Shown piece by piece: positions 1 to 7,376 of a stretch of DNA of 20,842 nt. The DNA is from Propionibacteriaceae bacterium. Lineage in GTDB: Bacteria; Actinomycetota; Actinomycetes; Propionibacteriales; Propionibacteriaceae. The notes below the pieces were generated by a model. The model was not told the DNA's origin, did no database searches, and saw only the letters and a list, made by a program, of their open reading frames with translations. A program made the position numbers and the translations under genes. The stretch spans positions 1 to 20,842 of the forward strand of contig JAJTCL010000006.1 in assembly GCA_021323255.1 (NCBI GenBank), read 5' to 3'. Position 1 is the first letter of the stretch. Each line of letters opens with the position of its first letter.

Positions 1-593
1 ACCAGAAACTTGCAAGCGAAGGAACCAACTCCGCCGTTGACTGGTCTCGGGTCGAGCTGTGGTGGGGCGACGAACGTTTTGTGCCTGCTGAGGATCCGGA
101 CCGGAACGCCAAGCAGGCGCTTGATCTGCTTGCGGCGCCGCTCGCGCTGAACCCTGACCGGATCCATGAGATGCCCGCGAGCGACAGCGACCTCGATCTC
201 GATCAGGCGGCCGAGGCGTACGCCCGCGAGCTGGGCGAGGTGGCCTTCGACATCTGCCTGCTCGGCATGGGCCCTGACGGCCACGTGGCTTCGATCTTTC
301 CCGAGCATCCCTCTGCATACGCTGAAGGCCCCGTGATCGCCGTCCGGTCCTCGCCGAAACCGCCACCGGAGCGGATCAGCCTCACCCTGCCGGTGATCAA
401 TCGATCTCAGGAAGTCTGGTTCGTCGTGAGCGGCAGCGACAAGGCTGCTGCGGCAAAGATGGCACTGCTCGGTGCGGGGCCGGTGCAGGTGCCAGCCGCG
501 GGAGTTTCCGGAGTGCAGCGCACGCTCTGGTTGCTGGATCGTGATGCAGCGGCGGAGTTGCCCGCCGAGCTGCAGCAGCGAGGACGAATCTAG
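1..593 (+). CDS. pgl: 6-phosphogluconolactonase, 5' end outside window
   Basis: Hydrolyses 6-phosphogluconolactone to 6-phosphogluconate in the oxidative pentose phosphate pathway, in the cytoplasm. The open frame enters from the left edge (codons begin at base 3) and stops with TAG at 591-593. The visible ~196 residues carry the family marks: WWGDERFVP at about residues 19-27, the glycine-rich GMGPDGHVASIFPEHP segment in the middle, and the PERISLTLPVIN strand followed by a FVVSG..KA segment near the C-terminus. A Met at base 81 is internal (it cuts the WWGDERFVP motif) and is not the start. An upstream zwf/opcA cluster would be expected in actinobacteria but is outside the window. The gene converges on rbpA. 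The family call is secure; only the N-terminus is missing. Confidence 0.94.
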   Translation, partial: QKLASEGTNSAVDWSRVELWWGDERFVPAEDPDRNAKQALDLLAAPLALNPDRIHEMPASDSDLDLDQAAEAYARELGEVAFDICLLGMGPDGHVASIFPEHPSAYAEGPVIAVRSSPKPPPERISLTLPVINRSQEVWFVVSGSDKAAAAKMALLGAGPVQVPAAGVSGVQRTLWLLDRDAAAELPAELQQRGRI

Positions 594-671
594 CCCAGGC
601 CCTACAGCGTCCACCTAAAGCATCGGGACCAGCCGTCGGCGCGCGGGAGGGGCAAAGAGCCATCCGTAGGC

Positions 672-689
672 GGCCGTAAGTGCACGGCC
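672..689. terminator. possible bidirectional hairpin between pgl and rbpA
   Basis: A perfect 6-bp stem (GGCCGT / ACGGCC) with a 6-nt loop lies in the 129-bp convergent gap between pgl (stop 593) and rbpA (stop 723). There is no T-run on either side, so it is only a weak candidate for intrinsic termination. The rest of the gap shows no gene. Confidence 0.25.
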
Positions 690-722
690 TTCACCCGGTC
701 GTGCCTGCCGGATCATGGATGT

Positions 723-1079
723 TTAGTAGATGACCTCGCCACGTTCCCGCCGGGCCCGCAACGCCTGCAGGGCCTCGGTGAGGATGTCGGCCGCCTCCTT
801 GTCGGTACGGCGTTCCTTGACGTAGGCGAGGTGGGTCTTGTACGGCTCGATCTTCGGCGGGGGAGGTGGATTGAGGGAGTCGAGGTTCGCTGGCAAGCCG
901 CATCGCGGGCAGTCCCAGGCGTCCGGAATGGCGGCATCTGCGGCGAATGCGGGCCGCGTCTCATGACCGTGGGCGCAGAAGTACGAGACGTAATTTCGCG
1001 GCGCGGCATCGCCCCGCTCGGCCTCGCCCATCGGACCAGCGCCCACCCGGCTACCACGAATGGCACTTCCACCAGCCAC
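723..1079 (-). CDS. rbpA: RNA polymerase-binding protein RbpA
   Basis: RbpA binds RNA polymerase and group I/II sigma factors and stabilises the open promoter complex; it is specific to actinobacteria. The 118-residue product has the usual size and order of parts: an N-terminal tail with IRGSRVGA, a core with Cys35, His37/His39, Cys57 and Cys60 arranged like the zinc-binding residues of streptomycete RbpA, a basic/proline linker (KIEPYKTH), and a C-terminal sigma-interacting helical part (HLAYVKERR...LRARRERGE). The start is GTG at 1079 with GGGAG about 8 nt upstream. It lies 78 bp downstream of secG in the same direction. The Cys/His set groups it with zinc-type RbpA rather than the mycobacterial form, which lacks the full set. 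The family assignment is firm by pattern. Confidence 0.9.
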   Translation of the reverse strand: MAGGSAIRGSRVGAGPMGEAERGDAAPRNYVSYFCAHGHETRPAFAADAAIPDAWDCPRCGLPANLDSLNPPPPPKIEPYKTHLAYVKERRTDKEAADILTEALQALRARRERGEVIY

Positions 1080-1140
1080 GTTCCTACTCCCTCGCCCTTC
1101 CTAGCTGTGGATGAGTCAGTGTCTTTCTTTCGATGACCGG

Positions 1141-1155
1141 GCCGATGGTCTCGGC
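1141..1155 (-). terminator. small hairpin just after secG
   Basis: A 5-bp stem GCCGA/TCGGC with a 5-nt loop begins 3 nt after the secG stop codon. No T-run follows. It could attenuate transcription into rbpA or be chance. Confidence 0.2.
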
Positions 1156-1157
1156 AG

Positions 1158-1418
1158 TCAGCCGCCCAGCTTGTAGAGCAAGTTGAGCGCCACAATTGCC
1201 GCTAGCCAAACCACTCCGATGATGACGGTGAGCCGGTCGAGATTTCGTTCTGCGACCGAGGATCCACCGAGGGAGGAAGAGATCCCACCACCGAAGAGAT
1301 CAGACAAACCGCCGCCGCGGCCTTTGTGCATCAGTACGAACAACGCGAGCGCGACACTGGTGATCACCAAGATGATGGAGAAGATCAGGATCGGCACGGT
1401 CACCAGGGGTACGAGCAC
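1158..1418 (-). CDS. secG: preprotein translocase subunit SecG
   Basis: Small inner-membrane subunit of the SecYEG channel. The 86 residues show two membrane helices (about residues 5-30 and 62-84) around the conserved cytoplasmic loop HKGRGGGLSDLFGGG, then SSLGGSSVAERNLDRLT, which is typical of actinobacterial SecG. The start is taken as GTG at 1418. No good Shine-Dalgarno sequence is present, but a TAGGCT hexamer ends 6 nt upstream, so a leaderless message is plausible. A second in-frame GTG at 1403 would still leave both helices. It lies 66 bp after tpiA, in the usual actinobacterial order gap-pgk-tpiA-secG. Confidence 0.93.
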   Translation of the reverse strand: MLVPLVTVPILIFSIILVITSVALALFVLMHKGRGGGLSDLFGGGISSSLGGSSVAERNLDRLTVIIGVVWLAAIVALNLLYKLGG

Positions 1419-1424
1419 GCACGT

Positions 1425-1455
1425 AGCCTAACTCACCGATTCGAGAACAAGTCAA
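1425..1455 (-). promoter_or_regulatory. candidate secG promoter
   Basis: On the minus strand TTGACT (1455-1450) and TAGGCT (1430-1425) are separated by 19 nt. The -10-like hexamer ends 6 nt before the secG GTG codon. TTGACT matches 5 of 6 consensus -35 bases; the spacer is slightly long. This would give secG-rbpA a promoter separate from the glycolytic genes. Confidence 0.4.
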
Positions 1456-1484
1456 AACTCCACCAGCACGGGATTCGCGGGCGC

Positions 1485-2273
1485 TCAGATCACTGGCATT
1501 TCGTAAAACCGCGCAATAGCAGAAAACTCGTCGACCTTCAGGCTGGCGGCGCCGACGAGGCAACCGTCGATGTCGGACTGTGCCATCAAGGCGGCAACGT
1601 TCCTGGCATTGACCGATCCACCGTAAAGGATCCGAATCCGGTCGGAGACTTCGCCGCCGTGCCGCTCCCGGATCCAGCCGCGGATCGCCGTACAGACTTC
1701 CTGAGCGTCCTCGGGCGTGGCCACCCGCCCGGTGCCGATCGCCCAGACCGGTTCGTACGCGATGACCATGTTCGCAACCTGGTCCGAGGTGAGACCAACG
1801 AGCGCGCCCTCCACGTGGTGCAAGGTGTCCGGCACATGCCGGAACTGTTCCCGGACGGCGAGGCGCTCACCGACGCAGACGATCGGGACCATGCCGCGCG
1901 AGACCGCCTTCAGGGTCTTGGCGTTCACGATGTTGTCATCCTCACCGTGGAACCGGCGGCGTTCGGAGTGCCCGACGACGACGTAGCGGCAACCCAGCTT
2001 CACCAGCATGTCGGCGGAGATGTCGCCGGTGTAGGCGCCATTGTCGAAGGCTGATACGTCCTGGGCGCCGTACCCGATCTCAAGCCGGTCGCCATCAACC
2101 AGTGTCTGCACGGTCCGCAGATCGGTGAACGGCGGCAGCACGACCACCTCGGACTTGTCCGGGTCGTGCTTCTTGTCCTCCAAGGTCCAGGTCAGCTTCT
2201 GTAAAAGTCCCACAGCCTCAACGTGGTTGAGGTTCATCTTCCAGTTGCCGGCCATGAGCGGCTTCCGCGCCAT
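1485..2273 (-). CDS. tpiA: triosephosphate isomerase
   Basis: Interconverts dihydroxyacetone phosphate and glyceraldehyde 3-phosphate in glycolysis. The 262-residue TIM barrel has all catalytic parts: Asn10 and Lys12 in AGNWKMN, His102 in VVVGHSERR, Glu174 in AYEPVWAIGTG with the flexible loop 6 after it, and the phosphate-binding YGGSVNA segment near the C-terminus. The ATG at 2273 lies only 3 nt after the pgk stop codon, so translation is probably coupled to pgk. Length and motifs are normal for an actinobacterial TIM. Confidence 0.97.
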   Translation of the reverse strand: MARKPLMAGNWKMNLNHVEAVGLLQKLTWTLEDKKHDPDKSEVVVLPPFTDLRTVQTLVDGDRLEIGYGAQDVSAFDNGAYTGDISADMLVKLGCRYVVVGHSERRRFHGEDDNIVNAKTLKAVSRGMVPIVCVGERLAVREQFRHVPDTLHHVEGALVGLTSDQVANMVIAYEPVWAIGTGRVATPEDAQEVCTAIRGWIRERHGGEVSDRIRILYGGSVNARNVAALMAQSDIDGCLVGAASLKVDEFSAIARFYEMPVI

Positions 2274-2276
2274 CGG

Positions 2277-3473
2277 CTATGCCCCACCGTCGAGGACGGC
2301 TAAGCCCGGCAGGGTCTTGCCCTCCAGATACTCCAGGCTTGCCCCACCGCCGGTCGAGATATGACCGAACGCGTCATCGCGGAAGCCAAGGTCGCGGACC
2401 GCGGCAGCGGTATCGCCGCCACCGATCACCGACAGACCGTCGATCTCGGTGACTGCCTGCGCGACAGCTCTGGTCCCGGCCGCAAAGTTCTCCCACTCCG
2501 CCACTCCCATCGGGCCGTTCCAAAACACCGTCTTGGCCCTGGCGATCACATGTCCGAACACCCGGGCGGAGTCTGGGCCGATGTCCAGCCCGATCTGGTC
2601 CGGCGGTATGGAGTTGGCGGCGACTACGGTCGGCTGAGCGTCGGCGCTGGCCTCGGGCGCAACCACAACGTCAGAGGGCAGCACGATCTGCTTGCCGCCA
2701 GCAGCGGCGGCGTTGAGGTATCCCCGCACTGCCTCGATCTGATCCTGCTCGAGCAGGCTCTTGCCCACCTCGTAGCCCTGGGCAGCGAGGAAGGTGAAAG
2801 CCATGCCGCCGCCGATGACCAGGGTGTCCGCGGCCTTGATCAGGTTCGCGATCACCGCGAGCTTGTCGGAGACTTTCGCGCCGCCGAGTGCCACCACGTA
2901 CGGTTGGGCCGGCATTTCGACGAGCTGCCGGAGCACCTCCAGTTCCGCCTCCACCAACTTGCCGGCCGCATTCGGCAACCGCATGGCGATGTCGTACACC
3001 GATGCCTGCTTGCGGTGTACTACGCCGAAGCCGTCTGAGACGTAGACATCGCCGAGGGCTGCGTAACGGTCGGCCAATGCGCCTCGGGCGGCCTCGTCCT
3101 TGGACTCCTCGCCTGGCTCATAGCGGACGTTCTCCAACATCCCTACCTCGCCGTCGGCGAGGCTTGCGGTGACCTCTCGCGCCGACTCCCCCACAACGTC
3201 ACTCGCCAGCCTGACCTCGGCATCCAGCAGCTCGGACAGTCTCTTGGCGGCCGGAGCCAGTGAATATTTCGCGTTGACCTGTCCCTTGGGCCGTCCGAGA
3301 TGAGCTAGCACGATCACCTTGGCGCCGCGATCTCGAAGCTCGTTCAATGTCGGCAACGACGCGCGGATCCGTCCGTCGTCGGTGATCGTTTCACCGTCGA
3401 GCGGAACGTTGAGGTCACAGCGGATCAACACCCGCTTGCCGCTGAGCTCACCAAGATCAGAAACAGACTTCAC
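2277..3473 (-). CDS. pgk: phosphoglycerate kinase
   Basis: Transfers phosphate from 1,3-bisphosphoglycerate to ADP in glycolysis. The 398-residue product has the N-terminal substrate domain (VLIRCDLNVPLDG near residue 15, AHLGRPKG), the hinge region, and the nucleotide domain (GGAKVSDK, VIGGGMAFTFL, FWNGPMGV.E) and ends with the VIGGGDTAAAV and STGGGASLEYLEG segments. The start is GTG at 3473, chosen because a GGGAAAGGA ribosome site sits about 6 nt upstream; a longer frame starting at 3494 would bury that site. It follows gap by 143 bp, which contain the two-hairpin repeat. Confidence 0.96.
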   Translation of the reverse strand: MKSVSDLGELSGKRVLIRCDLNVPLDGETITDDGRIRASLPTLNELRDRGAKVIVLAHLGRPKGQVNAKYSLAPAAKRLSELLDAEVRLASDVVGESAREVTASLADGEVGMLENVRYEPGEESKDEAARGALADRYAALGDVYVSDGFGVVHRKQASVYDIAMRLPNAAGKLVEAELEVLRQLVEMPAQPYVVALGGAKVSDKLAVIANLIKAADTLVIGGGMAFTFLAAQGYEVGKSLLEQDQIEAVRGYLNAAAAGGKQIVLPSDVVVAPEASADAQPTVVAANSIPPDQIGLDIGPDSARVFGHVIARAKTVFWNGPMGVAEWENFAAGTRAVAQAVTEIDGLSVIGGGDTAAAVRDLGFRDDAFGHISTGGGASLEYLEGKTLPGLAVLDGGA

Positions 3474-3521
3474 GGTTGATCCTTTCCCGAGCAAGATCGG
3501 CGAGTGGATGTGGACGTGCCA

Positions 3522-3602
3522 GCTTTACACAGGTTGCTGACGCTGTGCACACGTTGCAACCCGTGCACAGCGTCGGTATCCCACGCAGCGTGGGATACCG
3601 AC
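3522..3602. repeat. two-hairpin dispersed repeat, copy 1 (between gap and pgk)
   Basis: About 81 bp. Hairpin A: an 11-bp stem, 3540-3550 with 3563-3573, and a 12-nt loop. Hairpin B: a perfect 14-bp stem, 3572-3585 with 3589-3602, and a CAG loop. The two stems share bases 3572-3573, so they partly compete. It starts 15 nt after the gap stop codon (minus-strand reading). A second copy is at 6312-6393: TACACAGGTT..CT.ACGCTG is shared, and a 19-nt core of hairpin B is identical. No T-run follows, so its role as terminator, mRNA stabiliser or mobile palindrome is open. Confidence 0.75.
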
Positions 3603-3616
3603 AGGCGCTTGGAGAT

Positions 3617-4621
3617 CTAGAGAGACTCGCCGACCAGGCCGACGACGTCGAGGAGTCGGTTCGAGTAGCCCCACTCGTTGTCGTACCAGCCGACGACCTT
3701 GACCTGATTGCCGATCACCTTTGTCAGCTGGGAGTCGAAGATGCAGGAGCTCGGGTCGGTGACGATGTCCGTAGAGACGATAGCGTCGCTGGTGTACTTC
3801 AGGTAACCCTTCAGCGGCCCGTCGGCAGCCGCCTGGACGATTCCGTTGACCTCCTCGATTGACGTCTCGCGCGGAGCCTCGAAGGAGAGGTCGGTCGCCG
3901 ATCCGGTGGGAACCGGAACCCGCAAAGCGTAGCCGTCCAGCTTGCCCTTCAGCTGGGGAAGCACCAGCCCGATGGCCTTGGCTGCACCGGTCGATGTGGG
4001 GACGATGTTCAGGGCGGCAGCGCGAGCCCGCCGCAGGTCGCGATGCGGGCCGTCCTGGAGGTTCTGATCCTGGGTGTAGGCGTGGATCGTCGTCATGAGG
4101 CCCTTGACAATGCCGAGACCGTCGTCGAGCGCCTTGGCCATGGGCGCCAGGCAGTTCGTGGTACAGGATGCGTTGGAAATGATGTTGTGCTTCGCCGGGT
4201 CGTAGTCGCCGTCGTTGACGCCCATCACCACCGTCCAGTCCTCATTTTTCGCCGGGGCGGAGATGATCACTTTCTTGGCGCCGCCGTCCAGATGTGCCTT
4301 GGCTTTCGTCGCGTCGGTGAAGAACCCGGTGGACTCGATCACCACGTCGGCACCGATCTCACCCCACGGCAGGGCAGCGGGATCACGCTCGGCGTAGGAC
4401 TTCACGACCTTGTCGCCCACCTTGATGCCGCCGTCGACCACCTCAACGGGCACGTCGAGCCGGCCCAGAATCGAGTCGTACTTCAACAGGTGAGCCTGCG
4501 TGTCGTCATCGAACAAGTCGTTGAATGCGACGACCTCGATGTCGGCACTCGAAGCCAGCAGCGCGCGGTAGAAGTTACGGCCGATGCGGCCGAAACCGTT
4601 GATACCAACACGGACGGTCAT
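3617..4621 (-). CDS. gap: glyceraldehyde-3-phosphate dehydrogenase, type I
   Basis: Oxidises and phosphorylates glyceraldehyde 3-phosphate with NAD. The 334-residue product has the N-terminal Rossmann fold (VGINGFGRIGRN, residues 4-15), the catalytic SNASCTTNCLAP segment with Cys153, His180 in TTIHAYT, and the C-terminal WYDNEWGYSNRL signature. The ATG at 4621 is preceded by AAGGAG at 8 nt spacing; a longer open frame to 4645 would override that site. The gene is 62 bp after whiA and 143 bp ahead of pgk. All active-site residues I can recognise are present. Confidence 0.97.
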   Translation of the reverse strand: MTVRVGINGFGRIGRNFYRALLASSADIEVVAFNDLFDDDTQAHLLKYDSILGRLDVPVEVVDGGIKVGDKVVKSYAERDPAALPWGEIGADVVIESTGFFTDATKAKAHLDGGAKKVIISAPAKNEDWTVVMGVNDGDYDPAKHNIISNASCTTNCLAPMAKALDDGLGIVKGLMTTIHAYTQDQNLQDGPHRDLRRARAAALNIVPTSTGAAKAIGLVLPQLKGKLDGYALRVPVPTGSATDLSFEAPRETSIEEVNGIVQAAADGPLKGYLKYTSDAIVSTDIVTDPSSCIFDSQLTKVIGNQVKVVGWYDNEWGYSNRLLDVVGLVGESL

Positions 4622-4683
4622 GAGACGATCTCCTTCGGCAGTCAAGGTCCCAGGGGAGGGGGGCCAAAGACCACCTTAACGGG

Positions 4684-5661
4684 CTACTCCTCATCAAGCA
4701 TCTCGGCGCTCAAGCTGGCCTCGGTGTTGGGTATGCCAAGCTCGGCGGCCCGTTTATCAGCCGTAGCCAGCAGTCGCCGGATCCTCCCCGCAACGGCATC
4801 TTTGGTCAACGGCGGTTCATGCATCTGACCTAGCTCCTCCAGGCTCGCCTGCTTGTTCTCGATGCGCAGCAGACCAGCGGCTCTGAGATGGTCAGGTACG
4901 TCGTCACCCAGGATCTCCAGTGCCCGCTCCACTCGGGCGCCCGCCGCGACGGCGGCCCGAGCGGAGCGCCGCAGGTTGGCATCGTCGAAATTCGCCAACC
5001 GGTTCGCCGAAGCTCGTACCTCGCGGCGCATCCGCCGCTCCTCCCAGACCAGCAGCGATTCGTGCGCTCCGAGCCGAGTCAGCAGTGCCGCGATGGCATC
5101 GCCGTCGCGGACCACGACCCGATCGACGTTGCGCACCTCGCGAGCTTTCGCGGGAATGCCCAGCCGGCGAGCTGCACCAACCAGCGCAAGTGCAGCCTCC
5201 GGTCCGGGGCAGGTCACTTCGAGCGCCATAGAGCGACCGGGCTCAGTCAGCGATCCGTGTGCCAGGAATGCTCCGCGCCAGGCCGCCACGCAGTCGCACA
5301 GACCGCCGCTGACCACCTGAGCTGGCAGACCACGTGCTGGCCGGCCGTGCGAGTCGATCAGGCCGGTCTGGCGCGCCAACGCCTCGCCGTCCTTGATCAC
5401 GCGCACCACGTAATGCGTGCCTCGCCTGATTCCGGAGCCGTTGACGATGACAAGCTCGCTCGGGTGGCCGAAGACCTCGTTGATGTCGGTCCTCAGCCGA
5501 CGCGCGGCGGAACCAGTATCGAGCTCCGCCTCAATCACGATCCGACCGCTGACAATGTGTAACCCGCCTGCAAATCTCAGCGTTGCGGCGACCTCCGACT
5601 TGCGGTCGCAGGGCTTGGTGACCTTGATGGTCGCAAGTTCCGACTTCACCAATGCGGTCAT
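4684..5661 (-). CDS. whiA: sporulation/cell-division transcription regulator WhiA
   Basis: WhiA is a DNA-binding protein with a degenerate LAGLIDADG-type N-terminal fold and a C-terminal helix-turn-helix; in streptomycetes it acts with WhiB on septation genes and it is found throughout Gram-positives. The 325-residue product has the expected segments: LRFAGGLHIV (about 30), ARQTGLID..GRPARGLPAQVV, AWRGAFLAHGSLTEPGRS, the RRLGIPAKAREVR.VDRVVVRDGD region, and the C-terminal ASANRLANFDDANLRRS and LTKDAVAGRIRRLL helix-turn-helix. I chose ATG 5661 because relatives begin MT-x-x-VK; ATG 5667 two codons upstream is equally in frame. No Shine-Dalgarno is seen. TGTAAT on the minus strand (5682-5677) lies 9 nt before ATG 5667, so a short or absent leader is possible. 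Confidence 0.95.
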   Translation of the reverse strand: MTALVKSELATIKVTKPCDRKSEVAATLRFAGGLHIVSGRIVIEAELDTGSAARRLRTDINEVFGHPSELVIVNGSGIRRGTHYVVRVIKDGEALARQTGLIDSHGRPARGLPAQVVSGGLCDCVAAWRGAFLAHGSLTEPGRSMALEVTCPGPEAALALVGAARRLGIPAKAREVRNVDRVVVRDGDAIAALLTRLGAHESLLVWEERRMRREVRASANRLANFDDANLRRSARAAVAAGARVERALEILGDDVPDHLRAAGLLRIENKQASLEELGQMHEPPLTKDAVAGRIRRLLATADKRAAELGIPNTEASLSAEMLDEE

Positions 5662-5727
5662 GGCCATTGCTGAATGATTACACAGCTAGCCCCCACAACT
5701 GGGCGCTTTGCCTGGAACGGATGAGGC

Positions 5728-5756
5728 TTGACAACACTGAACCGAATGGTTAAGTA
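5728..5756 (+). promoter_or_regulatory. arsR-type promoter with embedded operator
   Basis: A perfect -35 TTGACA (5728-5733) is followed after 17 nt by TAAGTA (5751-5756), a poor -10. Between and overlapping them is the perfect inverted repeat AACC-GAAT-GGTT (5740-5751), which sits where a repressor would block polymerase and fits ArsR-type autoregulation. The predicted transcription start falls at or near GTG 5765, so the message may be leaderless. Confidence 0.5.
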
Positions 5757-5764
5757 TCGGCGCT

Positions 5765-6085
5765 GTGGCTGATGCGCTGGCTGGGGTGTACAGCGCTCTG
5801 GGTGACACCACGCGTCGTGGAATCGTGGAGCGGCTGGCCCACGGAGAGTTGACCGTCGCCGAGATTCGCCGTCCGCTTCGGATATCCGCCCCAGCTGTGT
5901 CGAAGCATCTACGGGTGTTGGAACACGCGGGTCTGGTGCAGCGGCGCCGCAACGGTCGGCATCAAGTGTGCGTGCTGCAGGAGCGGCCGCTCATTGAGGC
6001 GGGCCGCTGGATCGAAGCGCAGACCGCATTTTGGTCGAGTTCGTTGGACGCGCTGGCTGGCTACCTGTCCGAGGAACAGCAGTGA
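5765..6085 (+). CDS. ArsR-family winged-helix repressor
   Basis: A 106-residue winged helix-turn-helix protein. VYSALGDTTRRGIVERLAHG (about 8-27), LTVAEIRRPLRISAPAVSKH as recognition region, LRVLEHAGLVQRRRNGRHQV as wing. There is no CxC metal-binding pair in the recognition helix, so it is unlikely to be a classical metal sensor. It belongs with the ArsR regulators paired with AHSA1/SRPBCC genes; the next gene here is such a partner and overlaps it by GTGA. It lies in the gap between yvcK and whiA and is transcribed against both, so it looks like an insertion into an otherwise conserved order. The GTG start at 5765 has no ribosome site but lies next to a promoter. The inducing signal is unknown. 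Confidence 0.85.
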   Translation: MADALAGVYSALGDTTRRGIVERLAHGELTVAEIRRPLRISAPAVSKHLRVLEHAGLVQRRRNGRHQVCVLQERPLIEAGRWIEAQTAFWSSSLDALAGYLSEEQQ

Positions 6086-6414
6086 GCAGTGGCGGGGAGG
6101 CGGTACGGCTGGAGCGTACCTTCCAGGCCGACATCGACCGGGTGTTCCGCGCGTTCACTGATCCCGGTGAGCTGGTGCACTGGTGGGGACCCATGGACGT
6201 GCGCACGTCCGTGGCACAGATCGACCTCCGCGTTGGCGGTGAATGTCGTTGGGTGATGCATCCTTCAGGACAGGTCGCCGTCCTGTACGGGGTGAGTTGC
6301 CGACTGGCGGTGCTGTACACAGGTTCCTCACGCTGTGCACGGCATGAACGCCATCCACCAGCGTGGACATCCCACGCAGCGTGGGATGTTCACACCCCCA
6401 GGATCTCCGCGTAG
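6082..6414 (+). pseudogene. AHSA1/SRPBCC-domain protein, C-terminally truncated
   Basis: The frame starts at GTG 6082, overlapping the arsR stop codon as GTGA. The first ~70 residues are a clear AHSA1-like (activator of Hsp90 ATPase homologue, START/SRPBCC fold) N-terminal half: LERTFQADIDRVFRAFTDP, ELVHWWGP, then a DLRVGGECRWVMHPSG strand pair and VAVLYGV. Family members are about 140-160 residues and continue with further strands and a long C-terminal helix. Here recognisable sequence ends near base 6294, just before the two-hairpin repeat. The remaining residues are read from that repeat and from the antisense of the yvcK 3' end, until a stop at 6412-6414. A functional SRPBCC pocket is unlikely. 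Alternative: a short but still expressed protein. Confidence 0.72.
6312..6393. repeat. two-hairpin dispersed repeat, copy 2 (yvcK 3' end)
   Basis: Second copy of the element at 3522-3602, same orientation and same inner spacing. Hairpin B is a 14-bp stem (6363-6376 with 6380-6393, one G-T pair) with the same CAG loop; its outer pairs differ from copy 1 on both arms in a pairing-preserving way. Hairpin A is weaker here: ACGCTG/CAGCGT plus two pairs across a bulged C. The yvcK stop codon (6392-6390) lies within hairpin B. Confidence 0.72.
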
Positions 6415-7376
6415 GCCGAGGCCAGGCGGAGTTGGTCGTGGCGCGGGGAGCCGTCGCGCGCAGCGAGGTCGGCGACAACCAGGCGCGCCCCCAACGAGTC
6501 GGCCCGCGATGCCAGATGCGGGTCGTCTGATGCGAAACCGCTGTCGGCAAGCACGACATCCAGCCGCAGATCTGGCGCGTGGTCGGCAAGCAGCTCGATG
6601 TGCTTGGCCGCCGAGAATCCTGCTGTCTCGCCGGCGGGCTCCAGGTTGAGAGTCAGGATGCGCCGGGCCGCGGTGGCATGAATCGCTTCCGCGAGTTTGG
6701 GCACCAGCAGATGTGGAATCACCGAGGTGAACCAGGAGCCGGGTCCCAGCACGATCCAGTCCGCCTCCAGCACTGCGTCGATCGATTCCGGAGAGGCGGG
6801 CGGATCCTGCGGGTTGAGCCGTACCGAGCACACCTCCCCGACGGTCTTGGCAACCTGGGCCTGCCCGCGGATCACCGAAACCTCATCCGGCCTTTCCGGG
6901 TCCAACCCAATCACCTCAGCGGCGATATCCAGCGGCACGGAGGCCATCGGCAGTACCCGGCCCTTGGCGCCGAGAAGCCTGGCCACCATGTCGAGGCCTG
7001 CCACCGGATCGCCGAGTCGCTCCCACAGTCCGACAATGAGGAGATTGCCGATTGCGTGATCATCCAGAGGCCCGGCACTGCTGAACCGATACTGCAGCAC
7101 ATCAGCCCAGGTACGGCCAGATTCGTCATCGCCACACAGCGCGGCCAGCGCCATCCGAAGATCGCCCGGAGGCAAGCAGTCCAGCTCGCGCCGCAGCCGG
7201 CCTGAGGAGCCGCCGTCGTCTGCGACGGTGACGATCGCCGTCAGATGGTCCGTCACCCGTCGCAGAGCGGTCAGTGAGACCGCGAGCCCGTGACCGCCGC
7301 CGAACGCGACCACAGTGGGAAGTGTCGGGCCCAGCGAGCTCGACATGAAAATGCTCGCCAGATCGCGGGAGCTCAC
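6390..7376 (-). CDS. yvcK: YvcK/CofD-like gluconeogenesis and envelope factor
   Basis: 328 residues of the CofD-like (2-phospho-L-lactate transferase fold) family. YvcK binds UDP-sugars and is needed for cell shape and peptidoglycan precursor control on gluconeogenic carbon; its actinobacterial homologue CuvA has a similar role. Visible marks are the glycine loop VAFGGGHGLAVSLTALR (about residues 22-38), VTVADDGGSSGRLRRE, LPPGDLRMALAAL, GNLLIVGL, and LGPGSWFTSVIPHLLVP. The GTG start at 7376 overlaps the rapZ stop as GTGA, implying coupling; ATG 7346, ten codons in, is an alternative. The last codons run into the two-hairpin repeat, which includes its TGA. Confidence 0.94.
   Translation of the reverse strand: MSSRDLASIFMSSSLGPTLPTVVAFGGGHGLAVSLTALRRVTDHLTAIVTVADDGGSSGRLRRELDCLPPGDLRMALAALCGDDESGRTWADVLQYRFSSAGPLDDHAIGNLLIVGLWERLGDPVAGLDMVARLLGAKGRVLPMASVPLDIAAEVIGLDPERPDEVSVIRGQAQVAKTVGEVCSVRLNPQDPPASPESIDAVLEADWIVLGPGSWFTSVIPHLLVPKLAEAIHATAARRILTLNLEPAGETAGFSAAKHIELLADHAPDLRLDVVLADSGFASDDPHLASRADSLGARLVVADLAARDGSPRHDQLRLASAYAEILGV

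Noticed and set aside
1326..3038. Long plus-strand frames (1326-2054, 2361-3038) antisense to tpiA and pgk
   Set aside because: Shadows of well-conserved genes; no domain and low-complexity His/Asp/Arg composition.
4043..4828. Plus-strand 261-codon frame across gap and the whiA 3' end
   Set aside because: Antisense to gap and whiA; no similarity to any protein family I know.
5765..6085. ArsR protein considered as a metal sensor
   Set aside because: No CxC pair or other metal-ligand cluster in the recognition helix; the AHSA1 partner points to the non-metal subgroup.
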